A stretch of DNA of 43,198 nucleotides, from the NCBI GenBank assembly GCA_023389275.1, contig JAEWEN010000077.1, positions 1 through 43,198 on the forward strand, given 5' to 3'. Positions 1-7,876 of the stretch are shown one piece after another. Source of the stretch: Bacillota bacterium. GTDB lineage: Bacteria > Bacillota > Clostridia > Clostridiales > Caloramatoraceae. The notes beneath the pieces were generated by a model, which did not search any database, had not been told where the DNA came from, and saw nothing but the letters and a program-made list of their open reading frames with translations. Numbering within the stretch: the stretch's first letter is position 1; each line of letters opens with the position of its first letter. Both the position numbers and the translations under genes were made by a program.

Positions 1-2
1 AC

Positions 3-1193
3 TTTGAGGAGTTTGCAGATGTTTATGTAATAAATACATGTACAGTTACAAATATAGGGGACAAAAAGTCTAGAAAAATGCTTAGAAAAGCTAAGAAAAT
101 AAACCCTAATGCTGTTGTTGTTGCAGCAGGGTGTTATGCTCAGGTTTCCCCAGATGAAATATCTGCAATAGAAGAAGTGGATATTGTAGTTGGTACTAAT
201 GACAAATCAAAAATAGTTGATTTTGTTGAGGAGTATTTATTAACTAATGAAAAGAAAAACTATGTTAATAATATAATGACAGTTAGAAAGTTTGAAGAAA
301 TGGAAGTAGATGAATATCATGACAAAACACGTGCATTTTTAAAAATACAAGATGGATGCGATAGATACTGTTCATATTGTTTAATTCCATATGCAAGAGG
401 ACCTGTAAGAAGCAGACCAATAGAAAACATAGAATCAGAAGTTAAAAATCTTGTTTCAAATGGATTTAAAGAAGTTATACTTTCAGGTATACATATATCT
501 TCATATGGTAAAGACCTTAAAAGCTATAATCTTGTAGATGCTATAGAGATTATTTCAAAAATAGAAGGTCTTGAAAGAATAAGAATAGGTTCTATAGAGC
601 CAATGTTTTTCACAGAAGGTGTTTTAGAGAGATTAAAAGCAGTTAAAAGCTTTTGTCCACATTTCCACTTATCACTTCAAAGTGGATGTGATGAAACTTT
701 AAAAAGAATGAATAGAAGATATACTGCTAAAGAATATAAAGAAGTAGTAGATAGAATAAGAGAAACATTTAAAGATGCATCTATTACAACAGATGTAATA
801 GTAGGTTTTCCAGGGGAGACTGAGGAGGAGTTTAATAAAACTTATAGTTTCTTAAAGGATATTAAGCTTTCTAAAATGCATATTTTTAAATATAGCGAGA
901 GAAAGGGAACAAAAGCAGCTTTACTAGATGGAAAAGTTGATCCTCATGTTAAGGAAGAAAGAAGTAAAGCTTTAATAGAATTAGATAAGAAAAATGAAGT
1001 AGAATTTATGAAAAAGTTTGTAAATGAGAAAATGAAGGTGTTATTTGAAGAAGAAAAAGAAGGAATTTTTGTTGGTTACACAGAAAATTATATAAAAGTT
1101 ACTGTAAAATCCGATAAGGATATTACGGGAAAAATACTTCAGTGTACCCTTAAAAATGTATGTGAAGATCATATAGAAGGTGAATTGATTTAA
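3..1193 (+). CDS. mtaB: tRNA t6A37 methylthiotransferase MtaB (5' end truncated by window)
   Basis: Radical SAM enzyme that converts t6A37 to ms2t6A37 in ANN-decoding tRNAs. The frame is open from base 3, so the true start lies upstream of the window. The visible part has 396 codons. The N-terminal UPF0004 domain shows NTCTVTN (Cys at visible codon 13) and AAGCYAQ (Cys at codon 44), two of the three ligands of the auxiliary cluster. The radical SAM motif CDRYCSYC is at about codons 119-126, and a TRAM-like RNA-binding tail ends the protein. MtaB rather than MiaB or RimO is chosen from the NTCTVTN..GDKKSRK context and from its place upstream of rpsU/yqeY, as for yqeV in Bacillus. A HIT-family gene starts 24 nt downstream. 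Confidence 0.93.
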   Translation, partial: FEEFADVYVINTCTVTNIGDKKSRKMLRKAKKINPNAVVVAAGCYAQVSPDEISAIEEVDIVVGTNDKSKIVDFVEEYLLTNEKKNYVNNIMTVRKFEEMEVDEYHDKTRAFLKIQDGCDRYCSYCLIPYARGPVRSRPIENIESEVKNLVSNGFKEVILSGIHISSYGKDLKSYNLVDAIEIISKIEGLERIRIGSIEPMFFTEGVLERLKAVKSFCPHFHLSLQSGCDETLKRMNRRYTAKEYKEVVDRIRETFKDASITTDVIVGFPGETEEEFNKTYSFLKDIKLSKMHIFKYSERKGTKAALLDGKVDPHVKEERSKALIELDKKNEVEFMKKFVNEKMKVLFEEEKEGIFVGYTENYIKVTVKSDKDITGKILQCTLKNVCEDHIEGELI

Positions 1194-1217
1194 TATACAT
1201 TGTAAGGAGGTGAAAAA

Positions 1218-1559
1218 ATGGATTGTATATTTTGTAAAATAGTTAATGGAGAGATACCTTCAAAAAAGGTTTATGAAGATGAACTTGTTTATGCATTTGA
1301 AGATATTACTCCTCAAGCCCCAGTACATGTACTTATTATACCTAAAGAGCATATTGCTTCAGCTTTAGAAGTAAATGAAGAAAACTCAAATATAATAGGG
1401 CACGTATTTAAGGTAGCTGGAAAAATTGCAAAAGACCTTAATATAGCTGAAAATGGGTTTAGAATAGTAAACAACTGTGGAGAACATGGAGGACAAACTG
1501 TTCATCATATTCATTTTCATATGTTAGGTGGAAGAAATCTTCAATGGCCACCAGGTTAA
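1218..1559 (+). CDS. HIT-family nucleotide-binding protein (HinT-like)
   Basis: A 113-residue protein, full length for the PKCI/HinT branch of the histidine-triad hydrolases, which act on nucleoside phosphoramidates and similar adenylyl compounds. The signature HHIHFHM is at residues 96-102, with H97, H99 and H101 as the triad and H99 as the expected nucleophile. The start MDCIFCKIVNGEIPS is typical of the family. The ATG at 1218 is preceded by a strong AAGGAGGTG site about 6 nt away. It lies 24 nt after mtaB and is probably co-transcribed with it. The physiological substrate cannot be read from sequence. Confidence 0.93.
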   Translation: MDCIFCKIVNGEIPSKKVYEDELVYAFEDITPQAPVHVLIIPKEHIASALEVNEENSNIIGHVFKVAGKIAKDLNIAENGFRIVNNCGEHGGQTVHHIHFHMLGGRNLQWPPG

Positions 1560-1585
1560 AATTTATGAATCTTTACGATTATTCA

Positions 1586-1615
1586 TTGACAATATTTGCA
1601 GATTTAATATATAAT
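1586..1615 (+). promoter_or_regulatory. Sigma-A-type promoter for rpsU
   Basis: A consensus -35 TTGACA (1586-1591), an 18-nt spacer and a consensus -10 TATAAT (1610-1615) precede rpsU by about 80 nt. This would give rpsU-yqeY its own transcript separate from mtaB-HIT. The leader it implies can fold a small AT-rich stem-loop at about 1647-1675, just before the ribosome binding site. Confidence 0.75.
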
Positions 1616-1697
1616 AATATATGTGCTATTTATAAGCTTTTTTCACAGCATAAAATAATTAGCATTTATTTTGCTTAGCGGAGGGAGGGAGAAAAAG

Positions 1698-1874
1698 ATG
1701 TCAGAAATAAAAGTTGGTGAAAATGAATCACTAGAAAGTGCTCTTCGTAGATTTAAAAAGAAGTGTGCAAGAGCAGGAGTTCTTGCAGAAGTAAGAAAAA
1801 GAGAACATTACGACAAGCCAAGCGTTAAGCGTAAGAAAAAATCAGAGGCTGCAAGAAAGAGAAAGTTTAAGTAA
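1698..1874 (+). CDS. rpsU: 30S ribosomal protein bS21
   Basis: A 58-residue, very basic protein of the 30S subunit. The sequence MSEIKVGENESLESALRRF followed by KKCARAGVL and a Lys/Arg-rich tail is diagnostic of bS21. The ATG at 1698 is chosen over the in-frame TTG at 1671 because GGAGGGAGG lies just before it and the family begins at this Ser-Glu-Ile. It has its own promoter at 1586-1615. It is followed after 19 nt by yqeY, a pairing conserved across Firmicutes. Confidence 0.97.
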   Translation: MSEIKVGENESLESALRRFKKKCARAGVLAEVRKREHYDKPSVKRKKKSEAARKRKFK

Positions 1875-1893
1875 TTAGGAAAGAAGGGTGAGA

Positions 1894-2343
1894 ATGTCAC
1901 TCAAAGAGCAATTACAAAACGATTGGAAAGCTGCACTTAAATCAAAAGAGTCTTTTAAGGCTTCAGTTTTAAATATGGCTAAAGCAGCAATTTTAAATGA
2001 AGAAAAAAATAACAAAGGCTCAAATCTTACAGATGAAGATATAATTTCTATTATATCTAAAGAAGTTAAGATGAGAAGGGATGCAATAGTAGAATTTGAA
2101 AAAGGTAACAGGCAGGATTTAGTTGATTCCACTAATAGTGAAATCGAAATTTTGCTAGAATACCTTCCTCAGCAATTAACTGAAAATGAAATACTTGAAA
2201 TAGTTACTAATGCTGTGAAAGAATTGGATGCTAAAGACATGAAAGATATGGGCAAAGTCATGGCTGTAGTTAATCCAAAGACTAAAGGTAGAGCCGATGG
2301 AAAGCTTGTAAGTCAAATTGTAAAGAATTGTCTAACTAAATAG
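1894..2343 (+). CDS. yqeY: GatB/YqeY domain protein
   Basis: A 149-residue protein of the YqeY family, which is the tRNA-binding tail domain of GatB occurring alone. The start MSLKEQLQNDWKAALKSKE and the C-terminal GKVMAVVNPKTKGRADGKL match the family. It presumably binds tRNA, but its cellular role is not established. The ATG at 1894 is preferred to the GTG at 1888 because AAGAAGGGTGAG is spaced for the ATG. It is the second gene of the rpsU transcript and ends at a strong terminator. Confidence 0.93.
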   Translation: MSLKEQLQNDWKAALKSKESFKASVLNMAKAAILNEEKNNKGSNLTDEDIISIISKEVKMRRDAIVEFEKGNRQDLVDSTNSEIEILLEYLPQQLTENEILEIVTNAVKELDAKDMKDMGKVMAVVNPKTKGRADGKLVSQIVKNCLTK

Positions 2344-2354
2344 GCATTTATGTT

Positions 2355-2390
2355 AACAACCTGTAGTATACTACAGGTTGTTTTTGTTTT
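2355..2390 (+). terminator. Rho-independent terminator after yqeY
   Basis: A perfect 14-bp inverted repeat (2355-2368 with 2369-2382) of sequence AACAACCTGTAGTA and its complement is followed by TTTTTGTTTT. It closes the rpsU-yqeY unit. Confidence 0.9.
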
Positions 2391-2392
2391 AA

Positions 2393-2421
2393 TTAACATA
2401 AATTAAATTTTAATATATAAT
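2393..2421 (+). promoter_or_regulatory. Sigma-A-type promoter for the NfeD gene
   Basis: -35 TTAACA (2393-2398), a 17-nt spacer and -10 TATAAT (2416-2421) lie 47 nt before the NfeD start and just after the yqeY terminator. Confidence 0.65.
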
Positions 2422-2467
2422 GTATTCATGAAAAGTATGTTAAAATTAAATTGAGGTGATTAAGGAT

Positions 2468-3775
2468 ATGAAAAAGCCTACTAGGTTGTTTTCTTTATTT
2501 TTTATAACAACTATGATTTTAATATGTAATTTTAAACCTGCTTTTGCAGCAGCTTCAGATAAAGGGGTTTATGTTATACCAATAAAGGGGAACATAGGTC
2601 CATCAGTTGAAAATTTTGTTTCAAGTCAATTAAAAAAAGCAGAAAGTATGAATATTGATATTATAATACTAGATATAAATACACTTGGGGGTAAGATAGA
2701 TTCTACACTAAAGATACAAGAAACAGTTAAAAATTATAGTGAAAAATTTAAGTTTTATAGTTTTGTAAATAATAAAGCAGAATCAGCAGGTGTTATGATA
2801 TCTCTTTTAGGGGATAAAATATTTATGACAAAGGATGCAACAATTGGATCTGCATCGGTTTTACCATATGATGAGAAAAGTAATTCAGCATGGAGCTCTA
2901 TGTTAAAAGCACAGGCAGAATCAAAAAATAAACCAGGTGATATTGCAAAAGCAACTGCTGACTATAATATAGAAATTCCCAATGTAAAGTCTAAAGGGAC
3001 ACTTCTTAATATGACAGCAAATGAAGCTGTAAAATTAGGCTTTGCAGATGGAGTTTCAGAAAGTATATCAGAGGTTGCTAAAAAGGTAGAGTATAGAGGA
3101 GATAAAATTATTATAGCTGAAAGAGATTTTAAAGTTGTTTTATCAGATATAATATCAAATAATTATGTATCTATGGCCTTACTTCTTATAGGAATATTAG
3201 CGTTAGTTGCTGAAATATTTATTCCTTCCTTTGGAATATTAGGCACATTAGGTACTACTAGTATAGCAGTATATTTTTTAGGAAACGTATTTGCAGGTCA
3301 CGCATCTTGGTGGTCTATTGGACTTTTAATTATAGGTGCAATTTTAGTTATTATAGAGGTTAATATACCTGGATTTGGTGCAGCTGGAATAGGTGGAGTC
3401 ATTTTAACATCTATAGCTATAGTAATGTCTGGAGAAACACTAAAAATGGGAATTTTAACTATGATACTAAGCTGGGTTATTGTAGGCTTAAGTTTATTTA
3501 TAGTTTTTAAGTATGGGCTTTCAAAGGGACCATTTTCAAAAATAATACTTAAGTCAGATCAAGAAGCTGATAAGTTTATTTCCTATAATGCAAAGGAGGT
3601 AAACTCTCTTCTTGGAAAAGAAGGAATTGCAAAATCTATGTTAAGACCATGTGGTGCTGCTTTAATAGATGATAAGGTAGTAGATGTTCAAACTTTAGGT
3701 GAATTTATTAAAGAAGGAAGCAAAATAAAAGTTATTAAAGTTGAAGGTAATAAAATTATAGTAGAAGGTATTTAA
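2468..3775 (+). CDS. NfeD-family membrane serine protease (YqeZ-like)
   Basis: A 435-residue long-form NfeD protein: signal peptide (about 1-28, ending AFAAA), a ClpP-class (SDH-like) protease domain, a cluster of membrane segments at about 230-350 and a C-terminal OB-fold. The catalytic pair of the family is visible: Ser106 in ESAGVMI, and Lys137 in DEKSNS at the position expected from archaeal 1510-N. The ATG at 2468 is chosen over the GTG at 2456 because GAGGTG at 2453-2458 is spaced for it and the signal peptide starts there. In Bacillus, yqeZ is followed by floA. Here a terminator and then yqfC follow, and no floA is present. NfeD proteins are thought to work with membrane microdomain flotillins, so the partner is unclear. 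Confidence 0.9.
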   Translation: MKKPTRLFSLFFITTMILICNFKPAFAAASDKGVYVIPIKGNIGPSVENFVSSQLKKAESMNIDIIILDINTLGGKIDSTLKIQETVKNYSEKFKFYSFVNNKAESAGVMISLLGDKIFMTKDATIGSASVLPYDEKSNSAWSSMLKAQAESKNKPGDIAKATADYNIEIPNVKSKGTLLNMTANEAVKLGFADGVSESISEVAKKVEYRGDKIIIAERDFKVVLSDIISNNYVSMALLLIGILALVAEIFIPSFGILGTLGTTSIAVYFLGNVFAGHASWWSIGLLIIGAILVIIEVNIPGFGAAGIGGVILTSIAIVMSGETLKMGILTMILSWVIVGLSLFIVFKYGLSKGPFSKIILKSDQEADKFISYNAKEVNSLLGKEGIAKSMLRPCGAALIDDKVVDVQTLGEFIKEGSKIKVIKVEGNKIIVEGI

Positions 3776-3777
3776 TT

Positions 3778-3813
3778 AAAAAGGACTATAAGTTAATTCT
3801 TATAGTCCTTTTT
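3778..3813 (+). terminator. Rho-independent terminator after NfeD gene
   Basis: A 15-bp stem AAAAAGGACTATAAG (3778-3792) pairs with CTTATAGTCCTTTTT (3799-3813) around a TTAATT loop. The stem ends in a U-run. It separates the NfeD gene from the sporulation genes. Confidence 0.9.
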
Positions 3814-3878
3814 CGTTATTTTAAGAAGAGTTTAAGCATAGTATTTATATAAGAATATTTTAATAAAAGGGTGGTATA

Positions 3879-4157
3879 ATGCCAAAAGTTAAGAATTTAA
3901 GAGAAAAAGTTAGTACTAAGTTAGATATACCAAAGGATATAGCTTTAAATATACCTGTTATTAAAATGATTGGAGATAGTGAGATATTAATAGAAAATCA
4001 TAAAGGTATATTAGAGTATAAGTTAAGTATTTTGAGAATAAAATCAGATCTTGGAGAAATATCATTAGAAGGAAGGAATATAGAAATAAAGGATATAAGT
4101 GATGAAATAATATTTATAACAGGGAAGATAGATAGTTTATATTTTAAAAATCTATAA
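3879..4157 (+). CDS. yqfC: Sporulation protein YqfC
   Basis: A 92-residue protein of the YabP/YqfC family, small beta-rich sporulation proteins expressed in the mother cell under sigma-E in Bacillus. The family pattern is visible in LREKVSTKLDIPKDIALNIP and in the alternating hydrophobic strands after it. The start has a GGGTGG site. The gene precedes yqfD with a 21-nt gap, as in other spore formers. I looked for a sigma-E promoter between the upstream terminator and the start and found no convincing match. Confidence 0.93.
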   Translation: MPKVKNLREKVSTKLDIPKDIALNIPVIKMIGDSEILIENHKGILEYKLSILRIKSDLGEISLEGRNIEIKDISDEIIFITGKIDSLYFKNL

Positions 4158-4178
4158 GGAAACTTTCAGGAGGTGTAT

Positions 4179-5405
4179 ATGGGAAAATTTAAGGATTTTG
4201 TAAGAGGAGAAATAACACTAAAAGTTGAATCTTTAGAAATAGAAAAATTTATAAATATAGCTACAAAAAATAAAATAAGAATGTGGAATTTAAAAAGAGA
4301 AAATTTTACAACAATTACGTTTACAATTTTTCAAGATGATTATAAATATTTAAGAAAGGCTATTAGAAAAACAAAATCAAAATCTAAGGTTTTAAATAAA
4401 AGTGGTGCAAATTTTATATTAAATGCAATACTAAGAAGAAAGTTTTTTATAATAGGGTCATTAGTATTTTTAATGTTTATATTTGTTTTTTCTAATATAA
4501 TATTTCGTATAGAAATAATAGGGAATAAAAATGTAGATAATAAGTCTATAATACAATCTCTTGAGAAAAATGGTATAAAACATGGTATGTTTAAATACGG
4601 TATTAAACTAAGAGATGTAGAAAGTTTAGTGTTAAAGGATTTTGAACAGCTTTCAGTAGTAAATATTAAGTTTATTGGAACAAAAGCAATTATAAATGTT
4701 GTTGAAAGAACAATGCCTCCTAAAATGGATATGATTGATACACCTATGGACATAATATGTACAAAAGAAGGTGTAATAAGTAAGATTTTAGCATTAAAAG
4801 GTCAAGGTATAGTAGAGATTGGAGACTATGTTAAAAAAGGAGATGTTTTAATTTCAGGTATTGTAAGAGACGAGTTAGGTGTTCCTTTAAGAATTGATAC
4901 TGCTACAGGAGATGTTTATGCAAAAACATGGTATGAAGTAGAAGATTCTCTAGAATATAATTACAAACAAGAAAAATTTACAGGCAATGAAAAAAAACGT
5001 ACATATTTTAACATATATAACAAAGACTTAGCATTGAAAAGTAAGATAAAATATAAAAACTATGATAAAATAAAAGATGTTAAAGAGTATAAAATATTAA
5101 ATTTTGGTGTACCTATTCAAAAAATAACCGAAGTATATAAAGAAAAAATAATTACTGAAAAAAAATTAACTGAAAAAGAAGCACTTAAAGTTTTAACAGA
5201 TAAAATAGATTTAAAAGCAAAAAAATTAATTCCTAAAGATGCTACTATTTTAGATAGAAAATTTGAAGAAGAAAAAACTTCAAAGGGATTAAAATTGAAG
5301 ATTACATATATAGTTGAAGAAAGTATAGGAGAGCCTAAGGAAATTTCTCCTATATCTATAGAGGAAGAGAAAGATAAGACAGATATTGAAGAAAAAGTAC
5401 AATAG
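4179..5405 (+). CDS. yqfD: Sporulation protein YqfD
   Basis: A 408-residue bitopic membrane protein required for efficient sporulation in Bacillus. One transmembrane helix is seen at about residues 88-109. The stretch after it, IEIIGNKNVDNKSIIQSLEK, resembles a POTRA-like module of the FtsQ kind; this is an inference from the pattern. The rest is predicted external, with a charged Glu/Lys-rich tail. The ATG at 4179 is chosen over the GTG at 4173 because AGGAGG at 4168-4173 is spaced for the ATG. It sits between yqfC and phoH, the conserved order. The molecular role is unknown. Confidence 0.93.
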   Translation: MGKFKDFVRGEITLKVESLEIEKFINIATKNKIRMWNLKRENFTTITFTIFQDDYKYLRKAIRKTKSKSKVLNKSGANFILNAILRRKFFIIGSLVFLMFIFVFSNIIFRIEIIGNKNVDNKSIIQSLEKNGIKHGMFKYGIKLRDVESLVLKDFEQLSVVNIKFIGTKAIINVVERTMPPKMDMIDTPMDIICTKEGVISKILALKGQGIVEIGDYVKKGDVLISGIVRDELGVPLRIDTATGDVYAKTWYEVEDSLEYNYKQEKFTGNEKKRTYFNIYNKDLALKSKIKYKNYDKIKDVKEYKILNFGVPIQKITEVYKEKIITEKKLTEKEALKVLTDKIDLKAKKLIPKDATILDRKFEEEKTSKGLKLKITYIVEESIGEPKEISPISIEEEKDKTDIEEKVQ

Positions 5406-5425
5406 TATGGAGGGTCAACTAAATA

Positions 5426-6394
5426 ATGGAAAGTAGAATTCAAATAGAAAACGGTGAAGATATAATAACACTTTTTGGAAAGTTCGATGAAAATGTAAAA
5501 ATAATTGAGCAAACTTTTAATGTTACTATTATAAATAGAGAAAATGAAATTAAAATTACTGGAGATAAAGGTGTTGAAGCTGCTTCAAAAGTAGTTTTAA
5601 AGCTTTTAGAAATAGTAAAAAAAGGTGAAAGAATAAATCTTCATACAGTAAATTATATTGTAAGCCTTGTAATGGAAAAAAATGAAGGTGAAATAGATAA
5701 AGTTATTGAAGATGTAATACTAGTTACTTCAAGAGGAAAGTATATAAAATGTAAAACTGCTGGACAGCAAAAATATATAGATGCTATAAAAAAACATGAT
5801 GTTGTTTTTGGAATAGGTCCTGCTGGAACAGGTAAAACATATTTAGCTATTGCAATGGCGGTAAAATTTTTAAAAGAAAGAAAAGTAGGTAAGATAATTT
5901 TAACAAGACCTGCTGTTGAAGCTGGAGAAAGATTAGGATTTTTACCAGGGGATCTTCAAGAGAAAATTGATCCTTATTTAAGACCATTATATGATGCATT
6001 ATATGATACATTAGGACCAGAAACTTATCAAAAATATATGGAAACTGGTATAATAGAGGTAGCTCCTCTTGCTTATATGAGAGGTAGAACTTTAGATGAT
6101 AGCTTTATTATATTAGATGAGGCTCAAAATACTACACCTGAGCAGATGAAAATGTTTTTAACTAGATTTGGATATGGTTCAAGAATTGTAGTTACAGGTG
6201 ATATAACTCAGGTAGACCTTGGAGTAGGTAAAATATCAGGACTTCAACAGTCTATAAATGTTTTGAAAGATGTTGAAGCTATACAAATGATACATTTTTC
6301 CCATAAAGATGTTGTAAGACATAGACTTGTTATGGAAATAATAAAAGCATATGAAAAATGGGACTCTAAAAAAGAAAAAAATAATGAAAAGTAG
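5426..6394 (+). CDS. PhoH-family ATPase
   Basis: A 322-residue PhoH-like P-loop ATPase. A KH-like N-terminal region (about 1-105) is followed by Walker A GPAGTGKT (131-138) and Walker B FIILDEAQN (D231, E232). The family is related to superfamily 1 helicases and is linked genetically to RNA metabolism and to YbeY. The start has a GGAGGG site about 11 nt upstream. It lies 20 nt after yqfD and is followed by a terminator. In Bacillus the 7TM-HD phosphodiesterase yqfF/pgpH normally comes next but is missing here. Confidence 0.93.
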   Translation: MESRIQIENGEDIITLFGKFDENVKIIEQTFNVTIINRENEIKITGDKGVEAASKVVLKLLEIVKKGERINLHTVNYIVSLVMEKNEGEIDKVIEDVILVTSRGKYIKCKTAGQQKYIDAIKKHDVVFGIGPAGTGKTYLAIAMAVKFLKERKVGKIILTRPAVEAGERLGFLPGDLQEKIDPYLRPLYDALYDTLGPETYQKYMETGIIEVAPLAYMRGRTLDDSFIILDEAQNTTPEQMKMFLTRFGYGSRIVVTGDITQVDLGVGKISGLQQSINVLKDVEAIQMIHFSHKDVVRHRLVMEIIKAYEKWDSKKEKNNEK

Positions 6395-6404
6395 AAGATA
6401 AAAT

Positions 6405-6446
6405 AAAAGGAACCTTTTACTAATTTAAAAAGTTAAGGTTCTTTTT
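6405..6446 (+). terminator. Rho-independent terminator after phoH
   Basis: The stem AAAAGGAACCTT (6405-6416) pairs with AAGGTTCTTTTT (6435-6446) with one G-U pair, and its 3' arm ends in a U-run. Confidence 0.75.
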
Positions 6447-6471
6447 AGCATGTTAAATTATAAAGCATTAC

Positions 6472-6500
6472 TTGTAAGAAATACATAAAACGTTTAAAAT
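6472..6500 (+). promoter_or_regulatory. Promoter for ybeY-dgkA
   Basis: -35 TTGTAA (6472-6477), a 17-nt spacer and -10 TAAAAT (6495-6500) lie 28 nt before ybeY and just after the phoH terminator. This is a partial consensus match. Confidence 0.5.
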
Positions 6501-6528
6501 TAATAATAAAATACAATGGAGAGATAAA

Positions 6529-7020
6529 ATGATTATATTTGATAATAGACAAAATAAAGAAAAGTATAATGAAAGCATGGAAGAGTTAATTACAAATGTT
6601 ATTAAACACTCGTTAAAGCATGAAGACTTTGTTTTAGATTATGAAATAAGTGTTAGCTTAGTTGATAATGAAGAAATAAAGGAAATTAACAATGAATTTA
6701 GAAGTATTAATAAAGCTACAGATGTGCTTTCATTTCCTATGATAGAGTATAATGGTAGTGTATACAGTAGTGATTTTAAATTTAATCCAATTGATATTAC
6801 ACCTGATGGAGAAGTTCCTCTTGGAGATATTGTACTGTCTCTTGAAAGAGCTAGAGAGCAATCAATAGAATACAATCACAGTTTTGAAAGAGAAGTAGCA
6901 TTTTTAACATGCCATTCAGTTTTACATCTTTTAGGACATGATCATGAAAAAGAGGAAGAGAGAAAAATAATGAGACAAAAGGAAGAAAGTATATTAAGTA
7001 GTTTAGATTATATAAGATAA
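6529..7020 (+). CDS. ybeY: Endoribonuclease YbeY (16S rRNA maturation)
   Basis: A 163-residue single-strand-specific metallo-endoribonuclease needed for 16S rRNA 3'-end maturation and ribosome quality control. The zinc-binding signature H-x3-H-x5-H is H129, H133 and H139 in CHSVLHLLGHDH. The upstream TDVLSFP motif is also diagnostic. The ATG follows a TGGAGAG site. Its neighbours phoH and era are the usual ones; the next gene starts 17 nt later. Confidence 0.97.
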   Translation: MIIFDNRQNKEKYNESMEELITNVIKHSLKHEDFVLDYEISVSLVDNEEIKEINNEFRSINKATDVLSFPMIEYNGSVYSSDFKFNPIDITPDGEVPLGDIVLSLERAREQSIEYNHSFEREVAFLTCHSVLHLLGHDHEKEEERKIMRQKEESILSSLDYIR

Positions 7021-7037
7021 CTGGAAAGGTGATGGGG

Positions 7038-7733
7038 ATGAAGATTAAAAAAAGTATAGATAGCTTTAATTACGCTATTGAAGGAATAATTTATGCTGTA
7101 AGAACTCAAAGAAATATGAAAATACATTTAGTTCTAGCATCCCTTGTTTTAATATTTAGTTTGTTTTTTGACTTTTCTAAAATAGAAATGCTAATATTAT
7201 TTCTAACTATAACTTTAGTTGTAGTATTAGAGCTTATTAATACAGCAATTGAAGCTACAATTGATGTTACAGCAAATTATTATCATCCCTTAGCTAAAAT
7301 TGCAAAAAATGTTGCAGCAGGAGCTGTACTTATATCAGCTATTAATGCTATGGCAATAGGATATTTACTTTTTTTTGATAGATTAAGTCCTATTACTAAT
7401 ATGGTTCTTATAAAAATAAAGCAATCTGATACAACAGTTGTTTTTATATGTCTTTTAATAGTTACTATAGTAACAGTTGTTATAAAAGCTATATATGGTG
7501 AAGGAACCCCACTAAAAGGTGGAATGCCAAGTGGGCATAGTGCACTTTCTTTTGGAGCAGCAACTGCAATATCACTTTTAACAAAGGACATATTAATAGT
7601 AACGCTATGCTACTTTTTAGCTTTACTTGTAGCTCAAAGTAGAGTAGAGGCAAAAATACATACAGTTTATCAAACTATAATAGGAGCTATATACGGTATT
7701 TTAATTACTATATTAATATTTAAACTTTTTTAA
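7038..7733 (+). CDS. DgkA-type lipid kinase fused to a PAP2 phosphatase domain
   Basis: A 231-residue integral membrane protein with two enzymatic halves. Residues 1-115 form a DgkA domain (undecaprenol/diacylglycerol kinase) with the catalytic set E65, N68, E72 and D76 in ELINTAIEATID. Residues 120-231 form a PAP2 acid phosphatase with PSGH at 164-167 and SRVEAKIH at 201-208. The PAP2 motifs deviate: motif 1 (K-x6-R-P) has Thr157 in place of Arg, and motif 3 has Gln212 in place of the usual Asp. The ATG at 7038 is chosen because the GGAAAGGTGAT site is spaced for it. A kinase joined to a phosphatase suggests control of undecaprenyl phosphate pools; this is inferred. Confidence 0.9.
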   Translation: MKIKKSIDSFNYAIEGIIYAVRTQRNMKIHLVLASLVLIFSLFFDFSKIEMLILFLTITLVVVLELINTAIEATIDVTANYYHPLAKIAKNVAAGAVLISAINAMAIGYLLFFDRLSPITNMVLIKIKQSDTTVVFICLLIVTIVTVVIKAIYGEGTPLKGGMPSGHSALSFGAATAISLLTKDILIVTLCYFLALLVAQSRVEAKIHTVYQTIIGAIYGILITILIFKLF

Positions 7734-7756
7734 GTTCTCAATATGAGAACTTTTTT
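7732..7756 (+). terminator. Rho-independent terminator after dgkA-PAP2
   Basis: The 9-bp stem AAGTTCTCA (7732-7740), the loop ATA and TGAGAACTT (7744-7752) are followed by a U-run to 7756. Confidence 0.85.
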
Positions 7757-7876
7757 ATTTTATTTATAATAAATGATATAATATTATATTATATATTAAT
7801 CTATGCACTTTTATATTGTATAGCATTTATCATTAAGTAAATAATAATAGAAAAATGCCTATAGGAGGATATAAAG

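Noticed and set aside
3814..3878. Possible sigma-E promoter before yqfC
   Set aside because: GCATAGT could pass for a -35, but nothing at the right distance resembles the CATACA-type -10.
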